This document shows, piece after piece, positions 33,812 to 42,540 of a stretch of 64,000 bases of DNA. The position numbers and the translations under genes were made by a program. The notes below the pieces were generated by a model. The model was not told the DNA's origin. It saw only the letters and a list, made by a program, of their open reading frames with translations, and did no database searches. Positions within the stretch are counted from its first letter, which is position 1. The number at the start of each line of letters is the position of its first letter. The stretch is from JAXLQL01 sp046331625 (GTDB lineage Bacteria > Acidobacteriota > Terriglobia > Bryobacterales > Bryobacteraceae), in assembly GCA_046331625.1 (NCBI GenBank), contig JAXLQL010000019.1, forward strand, positions 1-64,000, written 5' to 3'.

Positions 33812-34561
33812 ATGCAGCGTCTCATTCAATCGATTCGCAAGACCTCCCCCCGCCACCCCATCGCCGAATGGGCCGCCACCTTCGTCATCATGCTCTGGAT
33901 CTCCACGAGCATCGGTTGGTCTTTCGTCGTCCCCACCGGCTCCATGGAGAACACGATCCTCATCGGAGACCACCTCGTAGTCGATAAGCTCGCCTACGCC
34001 CCCGCCGGCCCGATCAGCAAGCACCTGCTCCCCTATCAAGACGTCAAGCGCGGCGACATCATTGTCTTCCGCTATCCGCTCGACCTCAACCAGAACTTCG
34101 TCAAGCGCGTCATCGGCGTCCCGGGCGACCGCGTTCGCCTCTCCGCCAAGACCGTCTACCTCAATGGCAAGCCGCTCGACGAGCCCTACAAAGTCCACGT
34201 CACCCAATACCTCGATTCCTACCGCGACTACTTTCCCGCCGCGCCGAATGGACCGGTCGATCAGCGTGCGCTCACGATGCTCGCCGAGCATGTCAAAGAC
34301 GGCGAACTAGTCGTCCCGCCCGGCCAGTACTTCGCCATGGGCGACAATCGCGACAACTCACTCGACAGCCGCTACTGGGGCCTTGTCCCGCGCGAGAACA
34401 TCGTCGGCAAACCCGTGGTCATCTTCTGGTCATACGACGCACCCACCGCCGATTGGACTCCGTTCAATCCCGCGCACTGGCTCGACGTAGGTCTCAACTT
34501 CTTCAACAAGACGCGCTGGAATCGCATGGGCCGCTTGATCCGCGCGTACCCCATCGGATAA
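33812..34561 (+). CDS. lepB: Signal peptidase I, paralogue 2
   Basis: A 249-residue paralogue of the preceding gene with Ser44 (PTGSMENTIL), Lys98 (FVKRVIGVPGD) and GDNRDNSLDSRYWG. The two share most of the catalytic core but differ in the inserted region (residues about 125-160) and C-terminus, so they are an old tandem duplication that may have split substrates. Its TAA is directly followed by the ATG of the guanylyltransferase. Confidence 0.96.
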   Translation: MQRLIQSIRKTSPRHPIAEWAATFVIMLWISTSIGWSFVVPTGSMENTILIGDHLVVDKLAYAPAGPISKHLLPYQDVKRGDIIVFRYPLDLNQNFVKRVIGVPGDRVRLSAKTVYLNGKPLDEPYKVHVTQYLDSYRDYFPAAPNGPVDQRALTMLAEHVKDGELVVPPGQYFAMGDNRDNSLDSRYWGLVPRENIVGKPVVIFWSYDAPTADWTPFNPAHWLDVGLNFFNKTRWNRMGRLIRAYPIG

Positions 34562-35647
34562 ATGCGCTCCCATCGCTACGCACTCATCCTGGCCGGTGGC
34601 CGGGGAACACGGTTCTGGCCGCGCTCGCGGACTCTCGAACCCAAGCAACTGCTCTCGTTCTTCGGTGAGCGCTCGCTCCTGCAGGAAACGGTGGAACGGC
34701 TGAAACCGCTCGTTCCGCCCGAGCGCATCTGGATCCTCGCGAACGAGCATCTCCGCAAGCAGATCACCAAGCAATTGCCCGAGGTGCCGCCGAAGCAGAT
34801 TCTCGCCGAGCCCGCCCAACGCAACACCGCTCCGTGCATGGCGCTCGGAGCGCACCTGATCGAAATGGCCGATCCCGATGCCGTGCTCGGCATCTTCCCC
34901 GCCGACCACTACATAACCAATCCCGCTCACTTCCGCCATTTCGTCGACTCCGCGTATCACGCCGCCGAGCAGGACAAACTCGTCACGCTCGGCATCCAGC
35001 CGCGTTGGCCGGAGACCGGGTACGGCTATCTCGAACTGCCCAAGGGCGTGAAGGCGGGTTCTACGGACGCGGTGAAACTCCGCAGCTTCCGCGAGAAGCC
35101 CGAGCTTGCGAAAGCCAAGCGTTTCCTCAAGGCGGGCAACTTCTTCTGGAACGCCGGCATGTTCTTCTGGCGCGCCAGCGCGTTCCTCGATCAGGTGCGC
35201 ACGTGCCTGCCGCGAACAGCCGCGCTCGTCGCATCGCTGCCGCCCGTGGACGCGCGTTCATTCACTACCAAGCTCCGCGACGCCTATCCGCACTGCGACA
35301 ACATCTCGGTGGACTACGGCGTGATGGAGAAGTCCGCCGCGGCCGGCAAGGTCTGGGCGATCGCGACGGACGACTTCGGATGGAACGACGTCGGAAGCTG
35401 GAACGCAGTGTACGAACTACACGATCGCTTGGAGCACGGCCACGCCTTCCGCTCGCATGCAGTGTTCCACGACTCGCGCGGATGCTATGTGGATGTGCCG
35501 GGCAAGACGGTGGCGCTGGTGGGCGTGGAGGATCTGGTGATCGTCGAAACGCCGGACGCGTTGCTCGTTACCACGCGAGCACGGGCGCAGGATGTGGGAC
35601 AGATCGTGAAGCAGATCGAGAAGAGCGACCTCACGAAGCTGCTGTGA
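34562..35647 (+). CDS. Mannose-1-phosphate guanylyltransferase
   Basis: The 361-residue nucleotidyltransferase makes GDP-mannose for glycans. It opens with YALILAGGRGTRFWPRSR (nucleotide loop), followed by EPKQLL, a PADHYI sugar-binding motif, FREKPE and NWNAGMFFW. No C-terminal isomerase domain is present, so it is the single-function type. It starts at the base after the lepB2 stop. Confidence 0.92.
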   Translation: MRSHRYALILAGGRGTRFWPRSRTLEPKQLLSFFGERSLLQETVERLKPLVPPERIWILANEHLRKQITKQLPEVPPKQILAEPAQRNTAPCMALGAHLIEMADPDAVLGIFPADHYITNPAHFRHFVDSAYHAAEQDKLVTLGIQPRWPETGYGYLELPKGVKAGSTDAVKLRSFREKPELAKAKRFLKAGNFFWNAGMFFWRASAFLDQVRTCLPRTAALVASLPPVDARSFTTKLRDAYPHCDNISVDYGVMEKSAAAGKVWAIATDDFGWNDVGSWNAVYELHDRLEHGHAFRSHAVFHDSRGCYVDVPGKTVALVGVEDLVIVETPDALLVTTRARAQDVGQIVKQIEKSDLTKLL

Positions 35648-35663
35648 GTCGAAGGAGACAACG

Positions 35664-36068
35664 ATGACTGTCAGCCCCTATATCGCCTTCCAAGGGAACT
35701 GCAAGGACGCGATCGAATTCTACAAGAGCGCGCTGGATGCCCAAGTGCTCTTCATGCAGAAGGTGGGATCATCGCCGATGCCCGAGATGGGTCCGGCTGA
35801 GAACATCATGCATTGCACACTGCAAGCCGGGGACTCGACGATCATGATGTGCGACGATCCGCGACCCGGTTCGGTGACCGCCGGGGGCAACATCAGTTTG
35901 GCAATCGGGCTGGACGATCCCGAGCGCGCCCGAGCCGTCTTCGCGAATCTCGCTGAGGCGGGAACGGTGATCATGCCGCTCGAAAGGACGTATTGGGCGG
36001 AAGCGTTCGGAATGGTGATCGACAAGTTCGGCATCAAGTGGATGATCAACTGCGAATCGCCGAAGTGA
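35664..36068 (+). CDS. PhnB-like VOC-family protein
   Basis: A 134-residue vicinal-oxygen-chelate protein of the PhnB/glyoxalase-like subgroup: YIAFQGNCKDAIEFYKSAL, then HCTLQAGDSTIMMCDD, and the late motif WAEAFGMVIDKFGIKWMIN. This subgroup commonly lacks clear catalytic metal ligands; the role is unknown. It has GAAGGAGA upstream of the ATG and lies 16 bases from the guanylyltransferase. Confidence 0.88.
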   Translation: MTVSPYIAFQGNCKDAIEFYKSALDAQVLFMQKVGSSPMPEMGPAENIMHCTLQAGDSTIMMCDDPRPGSVTAGGNISLAIGLDDPERARAVFANLAEAGTVIMPLERTYWAEAFGMVIDKFGIKWMINCESPK

Positions 36069-36094
36069 AGTCTGCGGGGCAGACTTCAGATCAT

Positions 36095-36135
36095 GTGGGG
36101 TAGGCCTACAGCCTGCGCGGGACTTCAGTTCCGCT
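36095..36135 (+). repeat. Dispersed double-hairpin repeat, copy 4 (degenerate)
   Basis: Variant copy (TAGGCCTACAGCCTG for hairpin 1, one change in hairpin 2). A second partial copy (TGCGGGGCAGACTTCAG) precedes it at 36072-36088. Confidence 0.8.
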
Positions 36136-36269
36136 GGCCGACGCCTCGTGCCCAAAACCCTAGTCGCGAATTGCAACCGGCTTCAACCGCTCCCGCCGGC
36201 GCTAGACAGGCTGTCTATTTCGCGCTGGGCGTAACTAAAGTATTCCACCACTCAGTTCGATAACCGGCT

Positions 36270-36722
36270 GTGCCAGCAAAATCACTCTTGCTCCTTTGCG
36301 TCGCCACATCGCTGCCTTGCTCCGCACAGCAGGAGAAGGAACTGAGTCCAGGGCAGCGGTCATTCGCGACGGCATGGATGCGAGCAGTCAAAGCCAAAGA
36401 CGCGGTGGCATACCGGCAACTGACTCATCCGAAAGTCGTGGCCTGCTATTCGGATCGAAAAGCGGCAGCGTTCCTGAGCCACGTCATGACGCAGTACTTC
36501 GACAATGGAGTCCCATTGCCCAATGAGGTGGTTGCGGTGCAGGTCCCCAGCAAGCGAAGCCAGCCCGCGTATCCGGCCGCGCCAACCCACGTTCTCACCA
36601 TCCGATCACCGGGGTCCGAACCACCTTCGAAGCAGTTCGCCGTGGGGGTCGCGATCGCGGAAAACGGCGGATCCTGGTACATGGCGCTGCCCTGCTCCGC
36701 GGCTGGCGCCGGAAGGCCGTGA
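36270..36722 (+). CDS. Secreted hypothetical protein
   Basis: The 150-residue protein begins at a GTG with a signal peptide (SLLLLCVATSLPCSAQ) followed by a small soluble domain with a SnoaL/NTF2-like opening (FATAWMRAVKAKDAVAYRQL). No catalytic motif is evident. No neighbour clarifies its function. Confidence 0.55.
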   Translation: MPAKSLLLLCVATSLPCSAQQEKELSPGQRSFATAWMRAVKAKDAVAYRQLTHPKVVACYSDRKAAAFLSHVMTQYFDNGVPLPNEVVAVQVPSKRSQPAYPAAPTHVLTIRSPGSEPPSKQFAVGVAIAENGGSWYMALPCSAAGAGRP

Positions 36723-36776
36723 TCCATTGGCGAAAGTGCTCTAACCAGGCAGACCACGCAGCTTCGCCGCTCCGGC

Positions 36777-37097
36777 TTGGCAAAACGCGATAATCAGAGT
36801 GGGAGGATCACCATCTGCTTCAGCGTGCTGATGGCTGCGCGGCGTCACGGCGACTCGCTCGCTCCGGCAACCCGGTGGCTGACCGTGATGACCGCCGCTG
36901 AGTGCAGCAGCCTCATGGACGTTCGAAGGTTCTACCCGAGCACGGACCAAGTCGGGAAGACACTCGTGTTCAACATCGGCGGGAACAACTACCGGCTGCT
37001 TTGCTGCGTGAGTTGGGAGTTACGGCGCCTGTTCTTCCGGGCCTTGCTGACTCACGCCGAGTATGATCGAGTGAACCTGGAGGCGTTATGCCCATAG
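36777..37097 (+). CDS. higB: HigB-type toxin with an unclear start
   Basis: The C-terminal two thirds (SLMDVRRFYPSTDQVGKTLV, FNIGGNNYRLL and LLTHAEYDRV) are diagnostic of HigB mRNA interferases, and AARRHGDSLAP fits the expected N-terminus. The only ATG (36777) adds an unusual leader of about 12 residues. A GGGAGG at 36801 is correctly spaced for an ATC codon at 36813, which suggests the original ATG was lost by mutation or that a rare ATC start is used. The stop overlaps the antitoxin ATG by 10 bases. Confidence 0.7.
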   Translation: MAKRDNQSGRITICFSVLMAARRHGDSLAPATRWLTVMTAAECSSLMDVRRFYPSTDQVGKTLVFNIGGNNYRLLCCVSWELRRLFFRALLTHAEYDRVNLEALCP

Positions 37098-37501
37098 CGC
37101 AAGAGATCGACCATAAGAAGTACGGGCGGCTCCTCGCCAAGCACGCACCCGCCGTGATCCGTTCGGATGAAGAGCATGACCGGCTCGCGGACCTCCTGAT
37201 GAAGCTGGCTCTCTCCGATCATCGGACCCCCGAAGACGACCGGCTCGTCGAACTGCTCGAGCGCCTGCTCGATGACTACGACGAACGGCGCATGAGCGGA
37301 CGCTTGGAGATGCTTACGCCTCTCGCGCTGCTCGAGCACTTGATGGAAGAAGGAGGGCTGAGGCAGGTAGACCTCGTCGATTGCTTCGGCTCACAGTCAG
37401 TAGTGAGCGCGGTGCTTGCGGGCAAACGGCGCATCAACAGCGAACACGCGCGCCGCTTGTCCACGCGCTTCGGGTTGCCTCTCGCGATGTTCTTGCAGTA
37501 G
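37088..37501 (+). CDS. higA: HigA-type antitoxin with C-terminal helix-turn-helix
   Basis: The 137-residue protein has a helical toxin-binding N-terminus (YGRLLAKHAPAVIRSDEEHD) and a C-terminal XRE-type DNA-binding domain (LMEEGGLRQVDLVDCFGSQS, SAVLAGKRRINSEHARRLS, RFGLPLAMFL). This layout is that of HigA antitoxins that pair with the HigB family encoded just upstream. It overlaps the toxin by 10 bases. Confidence 0.88.
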   Translation: MPIAQEIDHKKYGRLLAKHAPAVIRSDEEHDRLADLLMKLALSDHRTPEDDRLVELLERLLDDYDERRMSGRLEMLTPLALLEHLMEEGGLRQVDLVDCFGSQSVVSAVLAGKRRINSEHARRLSTRFGLPLAMFLQ

Positions 37502-37873
37502 GTGGAATACGAGTGGGCGCTCCGATGACCACAGCCTGTATTGAATGCTGGCGGATGTACGGGGACCGATGAGCCGAAGTCGCGCCGCCCGAGCCTCGAG
37601 AGGGAAGAGGTAACTCGTCGCCGGGGACTCTCTCCACCATTTCGGAATAGCTGCCTGTCTGGCCAACGCCGGCTTGCTCCACGCCGCGGCACTCCAGATC
37701 GTAGCCGCCGGACATCCACGCTAGCACCCCGATCATCGGCTACCTAGCCGAGCCGGCAAATCCCATTGCCACTCAATGGGCCCGATAACCGCTACCCCCA
37801 TTTGAGAAGGTTCCATTGGCAAACCTTCACGTGTAAAATCGAAAGTACTAACCCCACATAGTAACGGAGGACC
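37502..37873. other. Intergenic region between higBA and the ATPase operon
   Basis: No gene is supported. It contains a small inverted repeat (CCCATTG/CAATGGG, 37762-37780) and the putative promoter at 37811-37839. The minus-strand frame here lacks a start context and homologous motifs. Confidence 0.5.
37811..37839 (+). promoter_or_regulatory. Putative promoter of the nuclease-ATPase operon
   Basis: TTCCAT and TAAAAT are separated by 17 bases, 34 bases before the GTG at 37874. The -35 is weak. The small hairpin at 37762-37780 lies just upstream. Confidence 0.35.
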
Positions 37874-38680
37874 GTGCCGAGCGCTACTTCTGTTGCCATA
37901 TCGCAGCAAAACGACGTTGTAGGCTTTATCAACGGTCGCGTTGGCAGGGGAAACTCACTGGGCGTGATCTTCCCCGAATACCCGTCGAATCACGACGCTA
38001 TTGATGCGCTCACACTGGCGCTCGCGAAGCATGTGCTCGACCGCCAGTTGCAGAACAGCGTGCCGAAAGACCGATGGCAGCAGGCGGCCTTCGATCTAAT
38101 AGCCGCTGGAATCCCACCCATTCCCACCGGATACGCCGCCGAGACGAACGTCGATCGCCTGATGCTTTGGGTGAACCCCAGCCGTACGGAACTGCTGGTG
38201 GGATCCTGCGCTTCTCTCGACGAGGAGCAAGCACGGCAGTTGCGCCGCATCGCGGAATGGACCGCCCAGGCCACCGCCCGCCCTACGGTCCTCGTCCTCG
38301 CAGCGAAGCCTTCGATGCCGCTGCCGAAGCCTGCCGCGCCGAGAAGCACTCTGGAGCAGCAACTCGCGGCCCGGCTGGACCAAGACGCCGAGTTGCGGGA
38401 CCTCTTCGTCCCGAATGTCCGGGTACTCACCGCTCTTCAAACCAACCCGCGCGTCGACTTCGTCTGGCATGCGGGCCGGTTCATCGTAGAGATCGATAGC
38501 TACCACTTCCACTCCGGCCGCGAGAGCTTCTCAGATGACCGGCAACGCGACTACGAAACATTGGCTTCCGGCTATGTCACGCTCCGGCTTACTGAAAACG
38601 AGGCCGAGACGGACTGGCAGCTCGCCATACAAAAGATCAAACGAATCGTGAACCTGAGGAGACGTCTAATCCATGCCTGA
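37874..38680 (+). CDS. PD-(D/E)XK nuclease-like protein (DUF559/Vsr-like C-terminus), gene 1 of candidate defence operon
   Basis: The first 150 residues of this 268-residue protein are unrecognised. The C-terminal 110 residues look like DUF559, a very-short-patch-repair-type nuclease fold: STLEQQLAARLDQD, then RVDFVWHAGRFIVEIDSYHF (Asp then ExD, the expected metal-binding residues), HSGRESFSDDRQRDYETLAS and GYVTLRLTENE. The start is a GTG with CGGAGG three bases upstream, closer than usual. It overlaps the next gene by 8 bases. As the first gene of an operon with a double ATPase it is the likely effector. Confidence 0.7.
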   Translation: MPSATSVAISQQNDVVGFINGRVGRGNSLGVIFPEYPSNHDAIDALTLALAKHVLDRQLQNSVPKDRWQQAAFDLIAAGIPPIPTGYAAETNVDRLMLWVNPSRTELLVGSCASLDEEQARQLRRIAEWTAQATARPTVLVLAAKPSMPLPKPAAPRSTLEQQLAARLDQDAELRDLFVPNVRVLTALQTNPRVDFVWHAGRFIVEIDSYHFHSGRESFSDDRQRDYETLASGYVTLRLTENEAETDWQLAIQKIKRIVNLRRRLIHA

Positions 38681-39281
38681 GCAGCTTGATTTGCAGTATC
38701 GTTATCTGATCTTCTATGCGGTTTTGACCAATCGTCCATTTTCCAAGTCGGAGATTGGCGTGGACATGAAAGTAGCCGATATCCGCCGCTTGTCCGCCGA
38801 AACCGGCCTGCTCACGCTCGAGGAAAAGCGCAAGAATCAGCCAAAGATCATCGCCAACGCTGCTTCGGTCGCGTGGTTCGCCGAGAATCTCCACACCGAC
38901 CTCGGCGGAAAGAACAAGGCGGTCATCGCCATCTCGGATCTCCTGCGCGCCAAGACAGCCATGTTCTTGCGCGCTCGGAACATTCCGGTTTCCGAGTTCC
39001 TCCAGCCCGGCACTCCGCCTCCTGGCTCGCCTGTCAATGCTGCCTACCTGCGGCTGACGAACGGGCGCCATGACGAGCGGGTCCTGTTGAAAGATCTCCG
39101 CAAGGAACTGGGGACCATGACGCGGGAAGCGCAGGATGCCGCTTTCCGCGAACTGATTTCTTCCGGGCAGGCTGATTTCTATCCGGAGGACGACCCGATG
39201 AGTCGCAACGCGGACGACGACATGGCGGCTTTCTATGTCGGCGACCGCCGGCGCGATCTCATGTACCTTCGCCGCTCGTAG
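38673..39281 (+). CDS. Winged-helix-like protein, gene 2 of candidate defence operon
   Basis: A 202-residue soluble protein. The N-terminal half (YRYLIFYAVLTNRPFSKSEI through VADIRRLSAETGLL) could fold as a helical or winged-helix module. The C-terminal part (HDERVLLKDLRKELGTMTRE, AFRELISSGQADFYPEDDP) strongly resembles a winged-helix domain that recurs at the ends of bacterial defence-type proteins. No catalytic residues stand out. It is embedded between the nuclease and ATPase genes with overlap upstream and 10 bases downstream, so it probably links or regulates the two. Confidence 0.6.
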   Translation: MPEQLDLQYRYLIFYAVLTNRPFSKSEIGVDMKVADIRRLSAETGLLTLEEKRKNQPKIIANAASVAWFAENLHTDLGGKNKAVIAISDLLRAKTAMFLRARNIPVSEFLQPGTPPPGSPVNAAYLRLTNGRHDERVLLKDLRKELGTMTREAQDAAFRELISSGQADFYPEDDPMSRNADDDMAAFYVGDRRRDLMYLRRS

Positions 39282-39291
39282 GAGGAGCGTC

Positions 39292-42200
39292 TTGAACCAA
39301 ACTATTGCGTTGAATGCTTTCCTGGATGCCGATTTCAGGAGCGTTCACGACCTGGCCGAGGTCTGGGAGGAACGTGGCCCCGCCCACGTCGCATTGAATC
39401 AGGATGTCCTTCGCGCATTCGAGGACTCTCTCGCGAGAACAAAGCGCATGGCTAGCGGCGGGAACCCGATCGGTCTGGCCATCCTGGGTGCTGCCGGCTC
39501 GGGCAAGACCCATATGCTCGGCGAGATCCGGCGTGAAGCCGCCCGGCAGGATTGCAATTTCGTGCTCGCGGATCTTACCGACGTTCGTGACTTCTGGCCG
39601 CTGATCGCCCTGAGCTACTTGAGGAGCCTTCAGTGCGAGATGAACGGTGTGCGGCAATCGGAACGGTTGTTCGCCGCCCTCTTCGAGGACAGCGGGAACG
39701 AGTTGCCTCTCGCTCTGGCACGCCTGCGAAAGTTGCCGGTCGCGGATGTGGTCGAGTCCACAGGGGATCTGGTCCAATTCGTGTTCCAAAGATATCAGAA
39801 CGAACTTCGGGACAAGGTCAGTGTGCTTCGCACTCTCCGTGCCCTGCTGTATCTCGAGTCGGGCGACCTCGACTTGAACGACCGCGCCTATTCCTTCCTC
39901 CAAGGAATCGGTCAAATTGACGAAGAGGCAAAGGCCCTGGGGCTGCACGGTCCCACGTCGGCGGAAGCTGTCGCGCGGGATCTTGCGTGGCTGCTGTCCA
40001 AACGCTCTGTCACAGTCCTTGCGCTGGATCAACTGGATCCGTTCGTCGCGCAAAACGGGCTGGTGCAAGCAGGGCCCGCTGCAACGCCAAGAGAGCGCGA
40101 AGCGTTGATTGTGCTCAACGGGGTTGTCAATGGGCTCATGTCGGTCCGAGAGACCCATCCCCGGACATTGATTGTTCTGAGTTGCATCGAGACGAGTTGG
40201 AAGGTACTTCGGGATCGCGCCGTCGGCTCGTTTTCGCAAAAAGTCGACCCTGTGCGGCTCAAGGCCGTAAAGGGCCAAGAGCCGCCGGAACTGATTCGGG
40301 CTCGTCTGGCTGCCGCCTACCAGGCTGCGGACTTCGCGCCGCCAAGTCCTCACTGGCCGTTCACGGAAGCGTATCTCGAGCAGATTCCGGATGGACATTC
40401 CCCGCGCGAAGTGTTGAATCTCTGCGAATCCTACCGGCGCAGATGCGCTCTGGCACGTGCAATCGTCGACCCCGTCGTCTCCCCCGATCCACCTGCCGTC
40501 AATCCTGACGCGTTTCGTGACCTCGACGAGTGCTTCGCCCGGGCTCGGGCCGAAACTGAGACGGGTGCCTTGCTTGTGGAAGAGTCGGAAGATAAATTGG
40601 GAGATATCGTCGCCAGTGCCGCGAGATGGTTCCTGACAGAGCTGCCTCACGCCCCTGACGTCGATCTCCACGCCGATACGGACTTCCGCGATACCAAGCA
40701 GCATCGCAGCCTGCACACTCGCGCACGCCGGATCTTCCGCGCTGAACTCGACCGCGAAGAGCACGTCTGCATCAGAGTCCTGCAGAAACACCATGCCGGT
40801 GCGTTCAAAGCGCGCCTCACCGCGATGATGACAGCCTCCGGTGTGTCCGAGCACCTCGAGGGACGGCGCGCCGTCGCCCTTCGCACTCATCCGTTGCCCG
40901 GGACACCGAAAAGCAAGGAACTGATCGATCTCGCCATAGGACAGAAGCTGGAGTTCATCGGTATCTCGGACGATGATCTCCGTACTCTCGTAGCGGTCGT
41001 CAAACTCGCCGAGTCGGGCAACCCGTCGTTTGAAGGATGGCTGCTTCGAAACCGTCCGCTCAGCGGCACGCAGTTGTTTCGCGCTGTGTTCCAGAACTGG
41101 ATCGACGCAGCAAGCGACAGCCTCCCGCAGCATGTTTCAGAGGAGCCGAAGCCGCTCGCACTTGCGGCTGCTGCCGCGGCGGTCTCGTCGGGCGGAGCCG
41201 TCGCCATTCCAGCTCTCGAGCGCCCTCCAGAGAGAAATGCGATAGAAACCAAACCGGCGGTGCCAGCAATCGTGCGCCCCGCAACCCCCGCCGCCGCGAT
41301 CACGTTGGGCCGGCGATTCGAAGCCGGCGTGCTCGGACAGGATGTCGCGATCCCCATTCCCGACCTCTCTCGCCACATCGTCATGCGCGCAGGTTCCGGA
41401 AGCGGCAAGACGGTGTTTGTGAAGCGGCTCGTCGAAGAAGCGGCGCTATGCGGTGTCCCGTCCATCGTCGTCGACGTTGCGAAGGACCTGTCGCTGCTGG
41501 GCGACGCGTGGCCGAGTCCGCCGCCAGATTGGAATCCCGAAGACGCCGAGCTCGCTGCGCGCTACCACGAGAGTGTTGATGTCCAAATCTGGACCCCGGG
41601 TCGCCCCGATGGCCGGCCAGTCCGTCTCCCCCTCGTGCCCAGCCTGAGCGGATTCTACGACTCGAACGAGCGCGAAGCCGCCATCGACGCAGCGGTCAGC
41701 GGGCTGCTTCCAGTCGCGGTCAAGAAGAAGAACCCCGACCTCGAACGGGCGGTGTTGCATGCCGTAATGAGGTGGCTAGCCCAGAATCCATCACCTGGAA
41801 CCGACAGCACCGGGCATCTGGTCGCAGCCCTTCGCGATCTGCCTCCGGAGGCAATTCAGGGCTACCAGAACGAACGGAAACTGGCGGCTCAGATGGCAGA
41901 TCAGATCCAAGCGGTCAAGGAAACCGATCCCCTCTATCGGAATCCGAGCGCCGAGGAGTTGGATCCGGCAGTCTTGTTCGGCGTGGACGAGGCGAAGACA
42001 CGCATCTCGGTTCTGAGCCTGTTCGGGATGCAGGCCGTCGACTCGCAGGCCAGGTTCATCGGCCAACTCGCCGTTACCCTCTTCAACTGGATTCGCAAAA
42101 ATCCCGTGCGCCCTCCCGCGCAGGTACGCGGGCTGCTGGTCATCGACGAGGCTGCGCGCTTCCTCCCGAGAGGCAACGCCGAATCAAAGCCAGGACTGCT

Positions 42201-42540
42201 TCTGCTCGCCCAACAAGCAAGGAAGTATGGCCTCGGGCTCGTCTTGGCGACTCAAAATCCGATGGACCTCGACTACAACGCCACTGCGAACTTCGCCACC
42301 CACCTTTACGGAACTGCGAATCAACCTCAAGTGGTCGACTTCATCAGGAAGGCGCTACAGGAGAAGGGAGTCTCTGGTGCGAATCCGGGTCAGTTGAAGG
42401 TCGGCGAATTCTACTGCTTCACGCCGTCAGTGCCCAAGCCGGTACGTATCAAGACTTCCCTATGCCTGAGCGCACACCCGAACAACACGCAACTGAGCGA
42501 CGACGAAATCCTAGGGCGTGCCTGCGCGGGAAGGCGCTGA
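39292..42540 (+). CDS. Double-ATPase protein: N-terminal AAA-type domain fused to HerA-like helicase, gene 3 of candidate defence operon
   Basis: This 1082-residue protein carries two complete NTPase modules. The first has Walker A LGAAGSGKTHM (about 65-75) and Walker B VTVLALDQLDPF (about 240-251), like an ORC/STAND-type AAA ATPase. The second, after a Ala/Pro-rich linker (about 620-670), has RAGSGSGKTVFVKRL (about 699-713) and GLLVIDEAARFLPRG (about 946-960), plus LVLATQNPMDLDY, the pattern of HerA/DUF87 translocases. The start is a TTG with AGGAGGAG upstream; longer in-frame sequence overlaps gene 2. A hexameric DNA pump acting with the nuclease is inferred. Confidence 0.82.
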   Translation: MNQTIALNAFLDADFRSVHDLAEVWEERGPAHVALNQDVLRAFEDSLARTKRMASGGNPIGLAILGAAGSGKTHMLGEIRREAARQDCNFVLADLTDVRDFWPLIALSYLRSLQCEMNGVRQSERLFAALFEDSGNELPLALARLRKLPVADVVESTGDLVQFVFQRYQNELRDKVSVLRTLRALLYLESGDLDLNDRAYSFLQGIGQIDEEAKALGLHGPTSAEAVARDLAWLLSKRSVTVLALDQLDPFVAQNGLVQAGPAATPREREALIVLNGVVNGLMSVRETHPRTLIVLSCIETSWKVLRDRAVGSFSQKVDPVRLKAVKGQEPPELIRARLAAAYQAADFAPPSPHWPFTEAYLEQIPDGHSPREVLNLCESYRRRCALARAIVDPVVSPDPPAVNPDAFRDLDECFARARAETETGALLVEESEDKLGDIVASAARWFLTELPHAPDVDLHADTDFRDTKQHRSLHTRARRIFRAELDREEHVCIRVLQKHHAGAFKARLTAMMTASGVSEHLEGRRAVALRTHPLPGTPKSKELIDLAIGQKLEFIGISDDDLRTLVAVVKLAESGNPSFEGWLLRNRPLSGTQLFRAVFQNWIDAASDSLPQHVSEEPKPLALAAAAAAVSSGGAVAIPALERPPERNAIETKPAVPAIVRPATPAAAITLGRRFEAGVLGQDVAIPIPDLSRHIVMRAGSGSGKTVFVKRLVEEAALCGVPSIVVDVAKDLSLLGDAWPSPPPDWNPEDAELAARYHESVDVQIWTPGRPDGRPVRLPLVPSLSGFYDSNEREAAIDAAVSGLLPVAVKKKNPDLERAVLHAVMRWLAQNPSPGTDSTGHLVAALRDLPPEAIQGYQNERKLAAQMADQIQAVKETDPLYRNPSAEELDPAVLFGVDEAKTRISVLSLFGMQAVDSQARFIGQLAVTLFNWIRKNPVRPPAQVRGLLVIDEAARFLPRGNAESKPGLLLLAQQARKYGLGLVLATQNPMDLDYNATANFATHLYGTANQPQVVDFIRKALQEKGVSGANPGQLKVGEFYCFTPSVPKPVRIKTSLCLSAHPNNTQLSDDEILGRACAGRR

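Noticed and set aside
37434..37736. A 100-codon minus-strand gene between higA and the nuclease
   Set aside because: No start context, motif or homologous feature; it overlaps higA.
39235..39291. 19-residue N-terminal extension of the double-ATPase protein
   Set aside because: It overlaps gene 2; the TTG at 39292 has a strong AGGAGGAG at proper distance.
39259..41133. A 624-codon minus-strand open frame
   Set aside because: Antisense to the double-ATPase gene; no motif, while the plus strand has complete Walker motifs.
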